Source: Nocardia transvalensis (GTDB taxonomy: Bacteria > Actinomycetota > Actinomycetes > Mycobacteriales > Mycobacteriaceae). From it: a stretch of 64,000 bases of DNA. The stretch lies in NCBI RefSeq assembly GCF_015477765.1, contig NZ_JADLQQ010000018.1, forward strand, positions 49,690 through 113,689. The letters are read 5' to 3'. Numbering within the stretch: position 1 is the stretch's first letter; each line of letters begins with the position of its first letter. The notes below the pieces were generated by a model. The model had not been told where the DNA came from. It was given only the letters and a program-made list of their open reading frames with translations, and searched no databases. A program made the position numbers and the translations under genes. Positions 1 through 7,785 of the stretch are shown piece by piece.

Positions 1-1
1 C

Positions 2-349
2 TGGGGGATGGACGGCGCGGTCACCGGCCAGTTCGAACAGCATCTGCGCGCGGTGCTGGACTATCCGCTCGGCGACACCAGCCCGCTGGCGCCGGTGACG
101 GTGATGGCCAACATCCTGGGTGCCGAGGTCGCGCCCGAGATGTCGATGGACGAGCGGCTGCACCACCTGTTCGCCCGGATGCCGCAGGCGCGGGTCCACC
201 TGTACGGCAAGGGGGAGCGCCCGAAGCGCAAGATCGGGCACATCAATATTCTCGGCGACGACGTGGCCGAGGTGCGGGAGAAGGCAGAGCGCGCGGCGCA
301 TTGGATGTCGCACGCGGTATGGACCGACGGATGGGATCCCCATGAGTGA
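2..349 (+). CDS. purK: PurK, N5-carboxyaminoimidazole ribonucleotide synthase (C-terminal part)
   Basis: This is the last 115 or so residues of an ATP-grasp enzyme that carboxylates AIR to N5-CAIR in purine synthesis; the start lies outside the window. The visible part carries the family's SGxVTxQFEQHLRAV-like stretch (here G-AVTGQFEQHLRAV), then the small C-terminal domain with VTVMANILG and LYGKGERPKRKIGHINI. The stop overlaps the purE start by 8 bases, so the two are translationally coupled. The next enzyme in the pathway (purE) and then fadE25 follow, the same order as in Mycobacterium tuberculosis. The identification is firm; only the missing 5' part limits it. Confidence 0.95.
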   Translation, partial: WGMDGAVTGQFEQHLRAVLDYPLGDTSPLAPVTVMANILGAEVAPEMSMDERLHHLFARMPQARVHLYGKGERPKRKIGHINILGDDVAEVREKAERAAHWMSHAVWTDGWDPHE

Positions 350-857
350 GAGCAAGACATCTGGTGCGGTAGTGGGGCTCATCATGGGCAGCGACTCCGA
401 CTGGCCCACCATGGAGGCCGCGGCGGAGGCGTTGGCGGAGTTCGGGATTCGCTTCGAGGTCGGCGTCGTCTCCGCCCACCGCACCCCGCAGCGCATGCTC
501 GACTATGCCCGCCAGGCGGCCGGTCGCGGTATCAAGGTGATCATCGCCGGTGCCGGGGGCGCCGCGCACCTGCCGGGCATGGTGGCCTCGGCGACCCCGC
601 TGCCGGTCATCGGCGTCCCGGTGCCGCTGAAATACCTCGACGGCATGGATTCGCTGCTGTCGATCGTCCAGATGCCCGCCGGTGTCCCGGTCGCCACGGT
701 CTCCATCGGCGGCGCCCGCAACGCGGGCCTGCTCGCCGTCCGCATCCTCGCCGCCACCGACCCCGACCTGCGCACCCGCATGGAGCAATTCCAGGCCGAT
801 CTCGAGAAACTGGTTCTGGACAAGGACGACGCCCTACGCACCCGCCTGCTAGGTTGA
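342..857 (+). CDS. purE: PurE, N5-carboxyaminoimidazole ribonucleotide mutase
   Basis: A 171-residue class I PurE, which moves the carboxyl group of N5-CAIR to give CAIR. The N-terminal GLIMGSDSDWPTM loop, the SAHRTPQRM motif with the catalytic His, and the IIAGAGGAAHLPGMVAS substrate-binding loop are all present, and length is typical. The ATG at 342 overlaps the purK stop, and the first residues MSESKT precede the conserved beta strand, so this start is preferred over the longer open frame upstream. It acts in the cytoplasm right after PurK. Confidence 0.97.
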   Translation: MSESKTSGAVVGLIMGSDSDWPTMEAAAEALAEFGIRFEVGVVSAHRTPQRMLDYARQAAGRGIKVIIAGAGGAAHLPGMVASATPLPVIGVPVPLKYLDGMDSLLSIVQMPAGVPVATVSIGGARNAGLLAVRILAATDPDLRTRMEQFQADLEKLVLDKDDALRTRLLG

Positions 858-897
858 GCAGGGCCGATGCGAACAGAATCCGTGATTTCGAGAGCAC

Positions 898-1653
898 ATG
901 GGTAACTCCGGGGGCACGCCCAAGAGCCGACCCGGCACCCGACCGCCGGCCCGCAACGCGGCCGGCGAGGCACCCGCTGGTGCGCTGAATACGCGGGGAG
1001 GCGGGCTAGCCGAGACGTCGCGGTTCAAGCTGAGCGTCGTCGATCATGCCCTGCGGCTGTTCGCCGAGAAGGGGTACGAGGCGACGACGGTCGACGAGAT
1101 CGCGGAGGCGGCGGGGATTTCGCGGCGTACCTTCTTCCGGCAGTTCCGGTCGAAGGAGGATGTCGTCTTCGCCGACCACGAGGCGCAATTGGCGCAGGCG
1201 CAGGCGTATCTCGATCGGGCGCAAGGTGATCCGTGGGACACTGTGTGCGAGGCCGTGCTGGGGGTTTTCGAAAGATTCACGCAGACAAGGGAATTGGCGG
1301 CGCGGCGGTACCGTGTGGTGCGGCAGGTGCCGGCCCTGCGGGATCGGGAGATCGTCACCGTCTTCCGGTACGAGCGGTTGTTCACCGATTATCTGCGGTC
1401 GCGGCTGCCCGAGGTGGCGGACCTGTCGCTGATCCAGTTCACCGCCGCGGTGACGGCCACACACAACTATCTGCTGCGGCGCATGGTGCGGGGCCGATCG
1501 GAGGCGAGCGCGGCGGATCTGCGGGCGGCGCTGGCGGCGATTCCGCGTCCCGGGCGGGGCGCCTCCGGGGAGATGGTCGTCGCGGTCTTCCCGCGGGACA
1601 TGCCGCCTCGGCAAATTGCCGAGCTGCTCTCGCATCGGCTCGGTAATCTGTGA
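898..1653 (+). CDS. TetR family transcriptional regulator
   Basis: A 251-residue TetR repressor. About 40 Gly/Pro-rich residues precede the DNA-binding domain (about residues 45-90), whose recognition helix reads AAGISRRTFFR followed by QFRSKEDVV. The ligand domain is not assigned to a named family. It sits between purE and the fadE25-type gene on the same strand. A near-perfect palindrome at 1751-1765 and a weaker copy at 1675-1689 lie between its stop and the next gene, so it plausibly controls that gene; this is inference. The same recognition helix occurs in the TetR at 55884-56483, whose upstream site is nearly identical. The true start could be later than 898, because the N-terminal extension looks disordered. 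Confidence 0.85.
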   Translation: MGNSGGTPKSRPGTRPPARNAAGEAPAGALNTRGGGLAETSRFKLSVVDHALRLFAEKGYEATTVDEIAEAAGISRRTFFRQFRSKEDVVFADHEAQLAQAQAYLDRAQGDPWDTVCEAVLGVFERFTQTRELAARRYRVVRQVPALRDREIVTVFRYERLFTDYLRSRLPEVADLSLIQFTAAVTATHNYLLRRMVRGRSEASAADLRAALAAIPRPGRGASGEMVVAVFPRDMPPRQIAELLSHRLGNL

Positions 1654-1674
1654 CGAGGGCCACAACGATCAAGT

Positions 1675-1689
1675 TGACACCCAGTGCCA
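1675..1689. promoter_or_regulatory. Degenerate TetR-type operator
   Basis: TGACACCCAGTGCCA matches the palindrome at 1751-1765 at 11 of 15 positions, and its right half AGTGCC is exact. It lies about 60 bases upstream of that site in the TetR-fadE25 intergenic region. A TTGACA that could act as a -35 element overlaps its left edge. Binding is inferred. Confidence 0.35.
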
Positions 1690-1734
1690 GGTGAAATCCC
1701 TGACATAGGCGCATGTGGTCGCGATATGGCGACG

Positions 1735-1765
1735 TATACTCGACCCTGAATGGCACTGAGTGCCG
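1735..1765 (+). promoter_or_regulatory. Promoter -10 and TetR-type operator before the acyl-CoA dehydrogenase
   Basis: TATACT at 1735-1740 is a good -10 hexamer, though no clear -35 element is visible. It is followed by TGGCACTGAGTGCCG at 1751-1765, which holds a perfect palindrome GGCACT-G-AGTGCC. A repressor bound there would cover the expected transcription start. The same 11-base core, CACTGAGTGCC, recurs at 56517-56527 beside another TetR gene. The regulator is inferred to be the TetR at 898-1653. Confidence 0.6.
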
Positions 1766-1795
1766 ACATGCTGGAGATTCGCGAGGAGTGAACCC

Positions 1796-2953
1796 ATGGC
1801 GGGCAACCCCGATTTCGACCTGTTCAAGCTGGACGACATCCATCACGAACTGCGCGAGGCCATTCGCGGCCTGGCCGAGAAGGAGATCGCCCCGCACGCC
1901 AAGGACGTCGACGAGCACGCCCGCTTCCCGCAGGAGGCCCTGGACGCGCTGAACGCCGCGGGCTTCAATGCCGTGCACGTGCCCGAGGCCTACGGCGGCC
2001 AAGGCGCCGATTCGGTCGCGACCTGCATCGTGATCGAGGAGGTCGCCCGGGTCTGCGGATCGTCGTCGCTCATCCCGGCGGTGAACAAGCTCGGCACCAT
2101 GGGCCTGATCCTGAGGGGCTCCGAGGAGCTCAAGCAGAAGGTGCTGGCCGACATCGTGGACGGCAAGATGGCCTCCTACTGTCTGTCCGAGCGTGAGGCC
2201 GGCTCCGACGCCGCGAGCATGCGCACCCGCGCCCGCCGCGACGGCGACGACTGGGTCATCAACGGCTCCAAGTGCTGGATCACCAACGGCGGCCAGTCCA
2301 CCTGGTACACCGTCATGGCCGTGACCGATCCCGAGAAGGGCGCCAACGGCATCTCGGCGTTCATGGTGCACAAGGACGATCCGGGCTTCGTCGTCGGCCC
2401 GCTCGAGCACAAGCTGGGCATCAAGGGTTCGCCGACCGCCGAGCTGTACTTCGAGAACTGCCGCGTTCCGGGCGACCGGATCATCGGCGAGGAGGGCACG
2501 GGCTTCAAGACCGCGCTCGCGACCCTCGACCACACCCGCCCGACCATCGGCGCGCAGGCCGTCGGCCTCGCCCAGGGCGCCCTGGACGCCGCGATCGCCT
2601 ACACCAAGGACCGCAAGCAGTTCGGCAAGGCCATCGCCGACTTCCAGAACACCCAGTTCATGCTGGCCGATATGGCGATGAAGATCGAGGCCGCGCGCCT
2701 GATGGTTTACACCTCCGCCGCCCGCGCCGAGCGCGGCGAGAAGAATCTCGGCTTCATCTCCGCCGCCGCCAAATGCTTCGCCTCCGATGTGGCGATGGAG
2801 GTCACCACCAACGCCGTGCAATTGTTCGGCGGCGCCGGCTACACCACCGATTTCCCGGTGGAGCGCATGATGCGCGACGCGAAGATCACCCAGATCTACG
2901 AGGGCACCAACCAGATCCAACGCCTGGTCATGTCCCGCGCCCTGCTGCGCTGA
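1796..2953 (+). CDS. fadE25: Acyl-CoA dehydrogenase, FadE25-type
   Basis: A 385-residue FAD-dependent acyl-CoA dehydrogenase that introduces the alpha,beta double bond of an acyl-CoA. Visible features are the CLSEREAGSDAASM and W-ITNGG flavin/substrate segments in the middle domain, the DRKQFGKAIADFQ motif, and the C-terminal IYEGTNQIQRLVMSR. The ATG at 1796 follows a GAGGAG ribosome site at the right distance; the frame is open further upstream but has no comparable signal. The symbol rests on the order purK-purE-fadE25 shared with mycobacteria. The substrate cannot be read from sequence; short or branched chains are likely. A TetR-type operator lies just upstream. Confidence 0.9.
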   Translation: MAGNPDFDLFKLDDIHHELREAIRGLAEKEIAPHAKDVDEHARFPQEALDALNAAGFNAVHVPEAYGGQGADSVATCIVIEEVARVCGSSSLIPAVNKLGTMGLILRGSEELKQKVLADIVDGKMASYCLSEREAGSDAASMRTRARRDGDDWVINGSKCWITNGGQSTWYTVMAVTDPEKGANGISAFMVHKDDPGFVVGPLEHKLGIKGSPTAELYFENCRVPGDRIIGEEGTGFKTALATLDHTRPTIGAQAVGLAQGALDAAIAYTKDRKQFGKAIADFQNTQFMLADMAMKIEAARLMVYTSAARAERGEKNLGFISAAAKCFASDVAMEVTTNAVQLFGGAGYTTDFPVERMMRDAKITQIYEGTNQIQRLVMSRALLR

Positions 2954-3014
2954 CGGCGGGGTGGATCCCGGCCGAAAGCTCGCCGGGACGACAGAGTCCG
3001 TCTTCTTGCCTTCG

Positions 3015-3057
3015 TGCCGGGATGACAAGGGTGGGCCGCCCACTTGTCATCCCGGCA
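3015..3057. repeat. Palindromic repeat with TGTCATCCCGGCATG core
   Basis: The arms TGCCGGGATGACAAG (3015-3029) and its complement (3043-3057) form a long hairpin, with a further GTGGGC/GCCCAC pairing inside. It lies in the gene-free stretch 2954-3220, whose remaining bases repeat fragments such as CTTCTCCGTCTTCCCCGGCATGCC. Related sequences occur at 22963-22990 and 46497-46526, so this looks like a dispersed intergenic repeat. It may also help stop transcription after the acyl-CoA dehydrogenase gene. Confidence 0.6.
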
Positions 3058-3220
3058 TGCCTTCTCCGTCTTCCCCGGCATGCCCCCTTCTCCGTCTTCC
3101 CGGCGCGCTTTCCGCCGGGATCTCGCATTTTCCGGATTTTGTTCTTACAGCTGTACGTTCAGTCGCAATCGGGCGAATTGAGGACTATCCGTGCGGGCGC
3201 GAGCGGAGCACTATTGATGC

Positions 3221-3529
3221 ATGGCCGGAGTCGAGATCAACGACAGGTTCGTCCGGCGCACGTTGGACAACGGGCGTGTCGAAGAGGTCTTGTGGCAGGA
3301 ACTTTCGGAGGTGCGGATCATCACCACCCCCGACGGGCCGTTCGCCGACGATGTGTTCTTCGTGCTGATCGGCGCCAAGGGAAACGGTTGCGTGGTTCCG
3401 CATTCTGCGGCCGACACCCGGTTCCTGGCGCGATTGCAGAACTTGCCGGGCTTCGACACCGAGAAGGTGGCCGAGGCGATGGGCAGCGTCCGGGACCGCC
3501 AGTTCCTGGTCTGGCGACGGCGGAATTAG
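3221..3529 (+). CDS. Conserved small protein of unknown function
   Basis: A 102-residue cytoplasmic protein with no signal peptide or membrane segment. It begins MAGVEINDRFVRRTLDNGR, has an alternating beta-strand pattern (VRIITTPDGP, VFFVLIGAKGNG) and ends in RDRQFLVWRRRN. I do not recognise a family with an assigned role. Codon usage is like that of its neighbours, which argues that it is a real gene. Its stop overlaps the stop of the convergent GNAT gene by 4 bases. A perfect 10-base palindrome TACAGCTGTA at 3146-3155 lies upstream and may be part of its promoter. Confidence 0.7.
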   Translation: MAGVEINDRFVRRTLDNGRVEEVLWQELSEVRIITTPDGPFADDVFFVLIGAKGNGCVVPHSAADTRFLARLQNLPGFDTEKVAEAMGSVRDRQFLVWRRRN

Positions 3530-3816
3530 GCCACCAGGTCCGCGTATTCGCGGTGTTCGTCGATGAACTTCTCCACGTACCAGCACGTGGGAATCACGGA
3601 GAAGCCGGCGTCCCGGGCGTCCCGCAAACCGAATTCGACCACCTGTGCGGCCACCCCGCGGCCCCGGAATTCGGGAAACGTCAGCGTGTGCTGGAAATCC
3701 CGGACCTTGCGGTCGCCGACCACGCGTTCGCTGTAATCGGCGTATCCGGCGAGGGTGTCGTCGAGATAGATCTCGTACCGAGTGGCCTCGACATTGTGCT
3801 CGAGCCTGGTCGTCAT
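3526..3816 (-). CDS. Small GNAT family N-acetyltransferase (YjdJ/NATD1-like)
   Basis: A 96-residue minimal acetyltransferase fold. The acetyl-CoA loop is seen as FPEFRGRGVAAQVVEFGL, and the C-terminal CWYVEKFIDEHREYADLVA is the hallmark of the short GNAT subfamily that includes NATD1. The substrate is unknown. A purine-rich AAGGAG lies about 11 bases before the ATG at 3816. The gene is convergent with the small gene at 3221-3529 and runs in the same direction as the oxidase at 3862-5220, 45 bases downstream of it, so the two could be cotranscribed. Confidence 0.85.
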   Translation of the reverse strand: MTTRLEHNVEATRYEIYLDDTLAGYADYSERVVGDRKVRDFQHTLTFPEFRGRGVAAQVVEFGLRDARDAGFSVIPTCWYVEKFIDEHREYADLVA

Positions 3817-3861
3817 GTTCGGTGGAACTCCTTCGTCACCGCCATTGTTCCGTTCTGCCGA

Positions 3862-5220
3862 CTACAACACAGCTCCGGGGTTGAGTATGCCGTGTGAATC
3901 CAGCGCGTCCTTGATGCGCCGCGTCAGCGCCATCACCTCCGGGCCCACCTGATCGGGTAGCCACGGCTTCTTCAGCCGCCCGACGCCGTGTTCACCGGTG
4001 ATGGTGCCGCCCAGGGCGATCGCCAGCTCCATGATCTCGCCGAAGGCCCGGTGGGCACGCTCGCTCTGCTCGGGGTCGGCGGGGTCGTGCACGATCAGCG
4101 GATGGGTGTTGCCGTCGCCGGCGTGGGCGATCACCGAGACCAGCACGTCCCGGCGGCGGGCGATCTCGGCGATGCCGGTGACGAGGTCGCCCAGCCGCGG
4201 CAGCGGCACCCCGACATCCTCGAGCAGCAGCGGCCCTTTACGTTCCACCGCGGGGATCGCGAAACGCCGTGCCGCGCTGAATGCTTCGCCCTCCTCGGGG
4301 TCGTCGGTATTGAAAACCTCGGCGGCACCGGCCTTTTCGCAGGCGGCCACCATGACCTCGGCCTCTCGTGCGGCGTATTCGCCCGGCGCATCCGAGCGCG
4401 CCACCAACATGGCGGCCGCGGTGCGGTCCAGCCCCATCCGCAGCTCATCCTCCACCGCGTTGATCGCGACCGCGTCCATGAACTCGAGCATCGAGGGCCG
4501 CAGCTGTCCGGTGATGGCCAGGATCGCGTCGATGGCCTCGGTGAGCGTGGCGAAGGTGGCGACCACGGTGCTCTGCGGCGGCTGCGCGGGCAGCAGGCGC
4601 AGGGTCAGCTCGGTGATGACGCCCAGGGTGCCCTCGCTGCCGACGAACAGCTTGGTCAGCGACAGCCCCGCGGAGTCCTTCAGCCGGGGGCCGCCCAGGC
4701 GCACCACCGTGCCGTCGGCCAGCACCACCTCCATGCCGAGAACGTAATCGGTTGTCACGCCGTACTTCACACAGCACAGCCCGCCGGCGTTGGTGGCGGC
4801 GTTGCCGCCGATGGAGCAGATCTCGAACGACGATGGATCCGGCGGATACCACAGCCCGTGCTCGGCGACGGCCCGCTTGACCTCCGCATTCAACAGTCCC
4901 GGCTGCGCCACGGCGGTGCGGGTGACCGGGTCGACCGTGATCTGCCGCATCCGCTCGGTGCTCAGCAGCAGCGCCCCGTTCTGCGCGGTGGCGCCGCCGG
5001 ACAGCCCGGTGCCCGCACCCCGCGGCACCACCGGAACCCGATGTTCGTCCGCCCACCGCAGCACCGTGGCGACCTGCTCGGTGGTGGTCGGGCGCACCAG
5101 CGCCAGTGGCGTCCCGGCGTCCGGATCCAGTGCCCGGTCCTGTCGATATCCGGCGAGAATGTCCGGGTCGGTGACCAGCGTGCCCTCGGGTAGCGCGGCG
5201 GCAAGGGTGTTCACGTCCAC
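3862..5220 (-). CDS. FAD-linked oxidase, glycolate oxidase GlcD / D-lactate dehydrogenase type
   Basis: A 452-residue flavoenzyme that oxidises a 2-hydroxy acid. The N-terminal PCMH-type FAD-binding domain (about residues 30-215) shows VVPRGAGTGLSGGA, the PPDPSS segment, GGNAATNAGG and VGSEGTLGVITE. The C-terminal half has the substrate-domain motif IAHAGDGNTHP and ends TGEHGVGRLKK. No iron-sulfur domain is fused. D-lactate, glycolate and 2-hydroxyglutarate cannot be told apart from sequence. The ATG at 5220 gives a full-length protein. It is divergent from the GroES-like gene. Confidence 0.88.
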   Translation of the reverse strand: MDVNTLAAALPEGTLVTDPDILAGYRQDRALDPDAGTPLALVRPTTTEQVATVLRWADEHRVPVVPRGAGTGLSGGATAQNGALLLSTERMRQITVDPVTRTAVAQPGLLNAEVKRAVAEHGLWYPPDPSSFEICSIGGNAATNAGGLCCVKYGVTTDYVLGMEVVLADGTVVRLGGPRLKDSAGLSLTKLFVGSEGTLGVITELTLRLLPAQPPQSTVVATFATLTEAIDAILAITGQLRPSMLEFMDAVAINAVEDELRMGLDRTAAAMLVARSDAPGEYAAREAEVMVAACEKAGAAEVFNTDDPEEGEAFSAARRFAIPAVERKGPLLLEDVGVPLPRLGDLVTGIAEIARRRDVLVSVIAHAGDGNTHPLIVHDPADPEQSERAHRAFGEIMELAIALGGTITGEHGVGRLKKPWLPDQVGPEVMALTRRIKDALDSHGILNPGAVL

Positions 5221-5289
5221 ACCACGAACCTACGTGGTCGTCGAGTCCGCTGGTGGAGGGGCGTTCACCGCGCAGTAAACTGCCGCGTT

Positions 5290-5610
5290 GTGTCCGATGC
5301 CAAGCTAGAGATCCAGATGTTGCACGACCGGGTCATGGTTCGCGTGGCCCAGGAATCTGGCGAGCGGCGGAGCAGCGGCGGCATCCTCATTCCGGCCACT
5401 GCACAGGTGGCCAAGCGCTTGACCTGGGGCGAGGTGTGCGGGGCGGGATCGCATGTGCGCAGCGTGAGCGTGGGAGACCGGGTGCTGTTCAGCGCCGAGG
5501 ACCAGTTCGAGGTCGAGGTCCAGGGCCAGGCGTACCTGGTCCTGCGCGAGCGCGACCTGCACGCCGTCGCCAGTGAGCGGCCGGAGCACGGGACCGGCTT
5601 GTACTTGTGA
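5290..5610 (+). CDS. GroES (Cpn10)-family protein
   Basis: A 106-residue protein with the GroES fold: LHDRVMVR near the N-terminus, SSGGILIPATAQ where the mobile loop lies, then WGEVCGAG and VGDRVLFSAEDQFEVEVQGQAYLVLRERDL. Translation starts at GTG 5290. There is no groEL beside it and the loop region diverges from canonical GroES, so it is more likely a secondary paralogue than the housekeeping co-chaperonin. It stands alone between two divergent or convergent genes. The function of such paralogues is not established. Confidence 0.8.
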   Translation: MSDAKLEIQMLHDRVMVRVAQESGERRSSGGILIPATAQVAKRLTWGEVCGAGSHVRSVSVGDRVLFSAEDQFEVEVQGQAYLVLRERDLHAVASERPEHGTGLYL

Positions 5611-5623
5611 GACGGGGAGGGCG

Positions 5624-6277
5624 TCAAGCGGGGCGGCTGAGCAGCGTGTCGACGCGGTCGCCGTCGATGATGACGGCGTCGTCGTCGGTCAGCGCCCAGT
5701 GCGGCACGCCCGCCGCCCGGTATTCCGCGGCGATGCGGGTGCAACTGCCGTCGGGGTCGGTGGCCGGGGAGTCGACGTGCGGGACGATCCGGTGCCCCAC
5801 CAATCCCACACCGTCCCAGCGGGGTTCGATGCCGCAGGCGGAGGCGACCTCGGCCGGGTCGTCGGCGGCCTCCAGGCCGTGCAGATCCGGAGTGAGGACA
5901 CAGGCCCCGGCGCTGTAGCCCGCGTAGACCAGTGCGTCCTCGGCCAGCAGTGCGGGCAGGACGAGATCGGCGCCGCTGCGGGCGAATTGGGCACGTAGCA
6001 CGAAGGTATTGCCGCCGCGCGCCCACACCAGCCGATAGCGTCTCAGCGATTTCTCCAGTTCGGCGGTGCGACCCACATAGTCGCGCAGATCGAGCACATC
6101 GGGCCGGAAACCCAACCGGCGCAGGGGAACCAGATCGCTGGTCACCGCGCTCTGCCAGGCCTCGGGCCAGGCGTCGAAGGCGTTCGGGATCACCGCGACC
6201 GGGCCCGGCTCGCCGACCAGCGCGGCGAACCGGTCGTAGTGCGCCCCGAATCGGTAGCTGGACAGGAACAGTCGCAC
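5624..6277 (-). CDS. Peptidase E (S51 family) dipeptidase
   Basis: A 217-residue cytoplasmic peptidase of the type that cleaves Asp-Xaa dipeptides. The nucleophile elbow GYSAGACVL carries the catalytic Ser, preceded by WARGGNTFVLR. A downstream VGHRIVPHVDSP supplies the His. Length fits the family. It is the last gene of a tight run of three minus-strand genes (HIT protein, DinB-type protein, this one), with only 6 bases separating it from its upstream neighbour, so cotranscription is very likely. Confidence 0.87.
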   Translation of the reverse strand: MRLFLSSYRFGAHYDRFAALVGEPGPVAVIPNAFDAWPEAWQSAVTSDLVPLRRLGFRPDVLDLRDYVGRTAELEKSLRRYRLVWARGGNTFVLRAQFARSGADLVLPALLAEDALVYAGYSAGACVLTPDLHGLEAADDPAEVASACGIEPRWDGVGLVGHRIVPHVDSPATDPDGSCTRIAAEYRAAGVPHWALTDDDAVIIDGDRVDTLLSRPA

Positions 6278-6283
6278 CGCGGC

Positions 6284-7099
6284 TCAGAGGGTGAAGGCCA
6301 GGTTGCGAACCACCCGGCGTCCCAATTCCTCGTCGCCGGACACCTCGATCCGCTCGGCGTGCGCATCCGCTGTCGTGCGGCCGCCGCACAGCCGGGCGAA
6401 CAGACCCGAGTCGAGCCGGACCACCACGTCGGGCGAACGATCCAGGGTGGCAACGAGTTCGGCCCGCTCCTCGACCTGCACATGCAGGGACCGGGTGACC
6501 GGCCCGGTCAGGTCGATGGTGATGCGTGAACCGGCGGGTGCCTTACCCCGCTTGGCCACGATGCGTCCGATGAAGGGTTCGATCTCGTCGACGGCCAGCT
6601 CCGCGCGCCGCCCGCCCTCGTCGATCCGGACGTCGAGTGCGTCGGCGATATCGAGTTCGTGCATCCAGCAGTCGAACAGCCGCACCCGCATGAACCGGCC
6701 GTAGGGCACCACGCCGATCGGCGACCGGATCTCGGCCTGCCAGGCGGTGTCGTCCATCGCAGCCAGCGCCTTACGGCGGCGGTCGGTGACCTCCCCGAAG
6801 CGCGCCAGCAGCTGTGCCCCGGTCAGCGGTCGCAGCGAGATCAGCCACGCCTCGTTGAAGGCGCCGGTGTCGTTGCGGACGTGGTCCAGGGCCCGCACGT
6901 CGGTGTCGACCTGCGGCATCGGCTCGCCCAGCAGCATGGATTCGGTGCCGACCACGTGGGCGATCACGTCGAACACCGTCCAGCCCGGCAGCGGGGACGG
7001 TGTGCGCCAGCGGCTTTCCTCCAGATCGGTCACCAGCCGGGCCAGCGCCTCCCACTGTGCCGACAGGGCCGTCATGAGTTCGGTGCGGTCGAGCGTCAT
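6284..7099 (-). CDS. Maleylpyruvate isomerase-type mycothiol-dependent enzyme (DinB fold)
   Basis: A 271-residue protein with the N-terminal MDMPI/DinB four-helix bundle. LPGWTVFDVIAHVVGTESML contains the first metal-ligand His, and MHELDIADALD supplies the usual second HxxD motif. The C-terminal domain is SCP2-like and reads DVVVRLDSGLFARLCGGR. Members of this family use mycothiol as cofactor in actinobacteria; the substrate of this one is unknown. Its start overlaps the stop of the HIT gene in an ATGA, and the peptidase gene follows within 6 bases. Confidence 0.85.
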   Translation of the reverse strand: MTLDRTELMTALSAQWEALARLVTDLEESRWRTPSPLPGWTVFDVIAHVVGTESMLLGEPMPQVDTDVRALDHVRNDTGAFNEAWLISLRPLTGAQLLARFGEVTDRRRKALAAMDDTAWQAEIRSPIGVVPYGRFMRVRLFDCWMHELDIADALDVRIDEGGRRAELAVDEIEPFIGRIVAKRGKAPAGSRITIDLTGPVTRSLHVQVEERAELVATLDRSPDVVVRLDSGLFARLCGGRTTADAHAERIEVSGDEELGRRVVRNLAFTL

Positions 7100-7545
7100 G
7101 CGCGGGTTTCCTTCTCCTCGTTGTCCAGCCGATCCAGGCCGGCGCGAATCGCCGCGGCCGTGGCCTCGGTCTCGTGCGGTCGGCGCAGCAGAATTCCCTT
7201 GGCGAACAGGAACCGGTCGCCGTGCTGTCGCGGGACCACGTGCAGATGCACGTGGTGGACCGTCTGGAAGGCCGCCTTCCCGTCGTTGAGCACCAGGTTC
7301 GCGCCGTCGGCACCGAGATCGCTGCGGCGCAGGGCCTTGGCGATGCGGTGGCCCAGGGTGAAGATGCGGGCGCCGAGCGCGGCATCCAGATCGTCCAGAT
7401 CCGTCGCGTGGACCTTCGGAACGACGAGGGTGTGCCCGCGGGTGATGGGCCGGATGTCGAGGAATGCATACAGCTCGTCGTCCTCGTAGACCTTGGTCGA
7501 CGGCGCGGTTCCCGCAACGATGCGGCAGAAGAGGCAGCCACTCAC
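7096..7545 (-). CDS. HIT family nucleotide-binding hydrolase
   Basis: About 149 residues with the CLFCRIV zinc-type N-terminus and the histidine triad HVHLHVVPRQHGD. Such proteins hydrolyse AMP- or GMP-linked nucleotides, typically with low specificity. The frame is open upstream to 7611, but the family normally begins a few residues before C-x-F-C. A GTG at 7545 (VSGCLFC) therefore fits better than the ATG at 7611; the start is not certain. It heads a three-gene minus-strand unit. Confidence 0.85.
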   Translation of the reverse strand: MSGCLFCRIVAGTAPSTKVYEDDELYAFLDIRPITRGHTLVVPKVHATDLDDLDAALGARIFTLGHRIAKALRRSDLGADGANLVLNDGKAAFQTVHHVHLHVVPRQHGDRFLFAKGILLRRPHETEATAAAIRAGLDRLDNEEKETRA

Positions 7546-7785
7546 CCCGCTGACATTACGGCGTACGAGCGGCGGGCGACAGGCCCGGCGATCTCTTCGG
7601 TTGGGGGACAATTCGGAGGAATTTCACCCAGCGCTGTGATGTTGATCTCGGCTACGCTCACCGGCAACCGGGTATTCTCTCCGAACCTACTACTAAGTAA
7701 GTTCCTCGAACGCCGGACCGGTCACAGCGGCCCACCATGGACGGTGGGGGCCAGCCATCCGTCACAAGTCAAAGGAAGTCGACCA

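Noticed and set aside
1439..3043. A 534-codon open frame on the minus strand over the TetR and acyl-CoA dehydrogenase genes
   Set aside because: It is antisense to two well-recognised genes and has no domain of its own; long shadow frames are usual at this GC content.
3146..3155. TACAGCTGTA as a LexA or similar operator
   Set aside because: It is palindromic, but too short and unlike the actinobacterial LexA box to assign.
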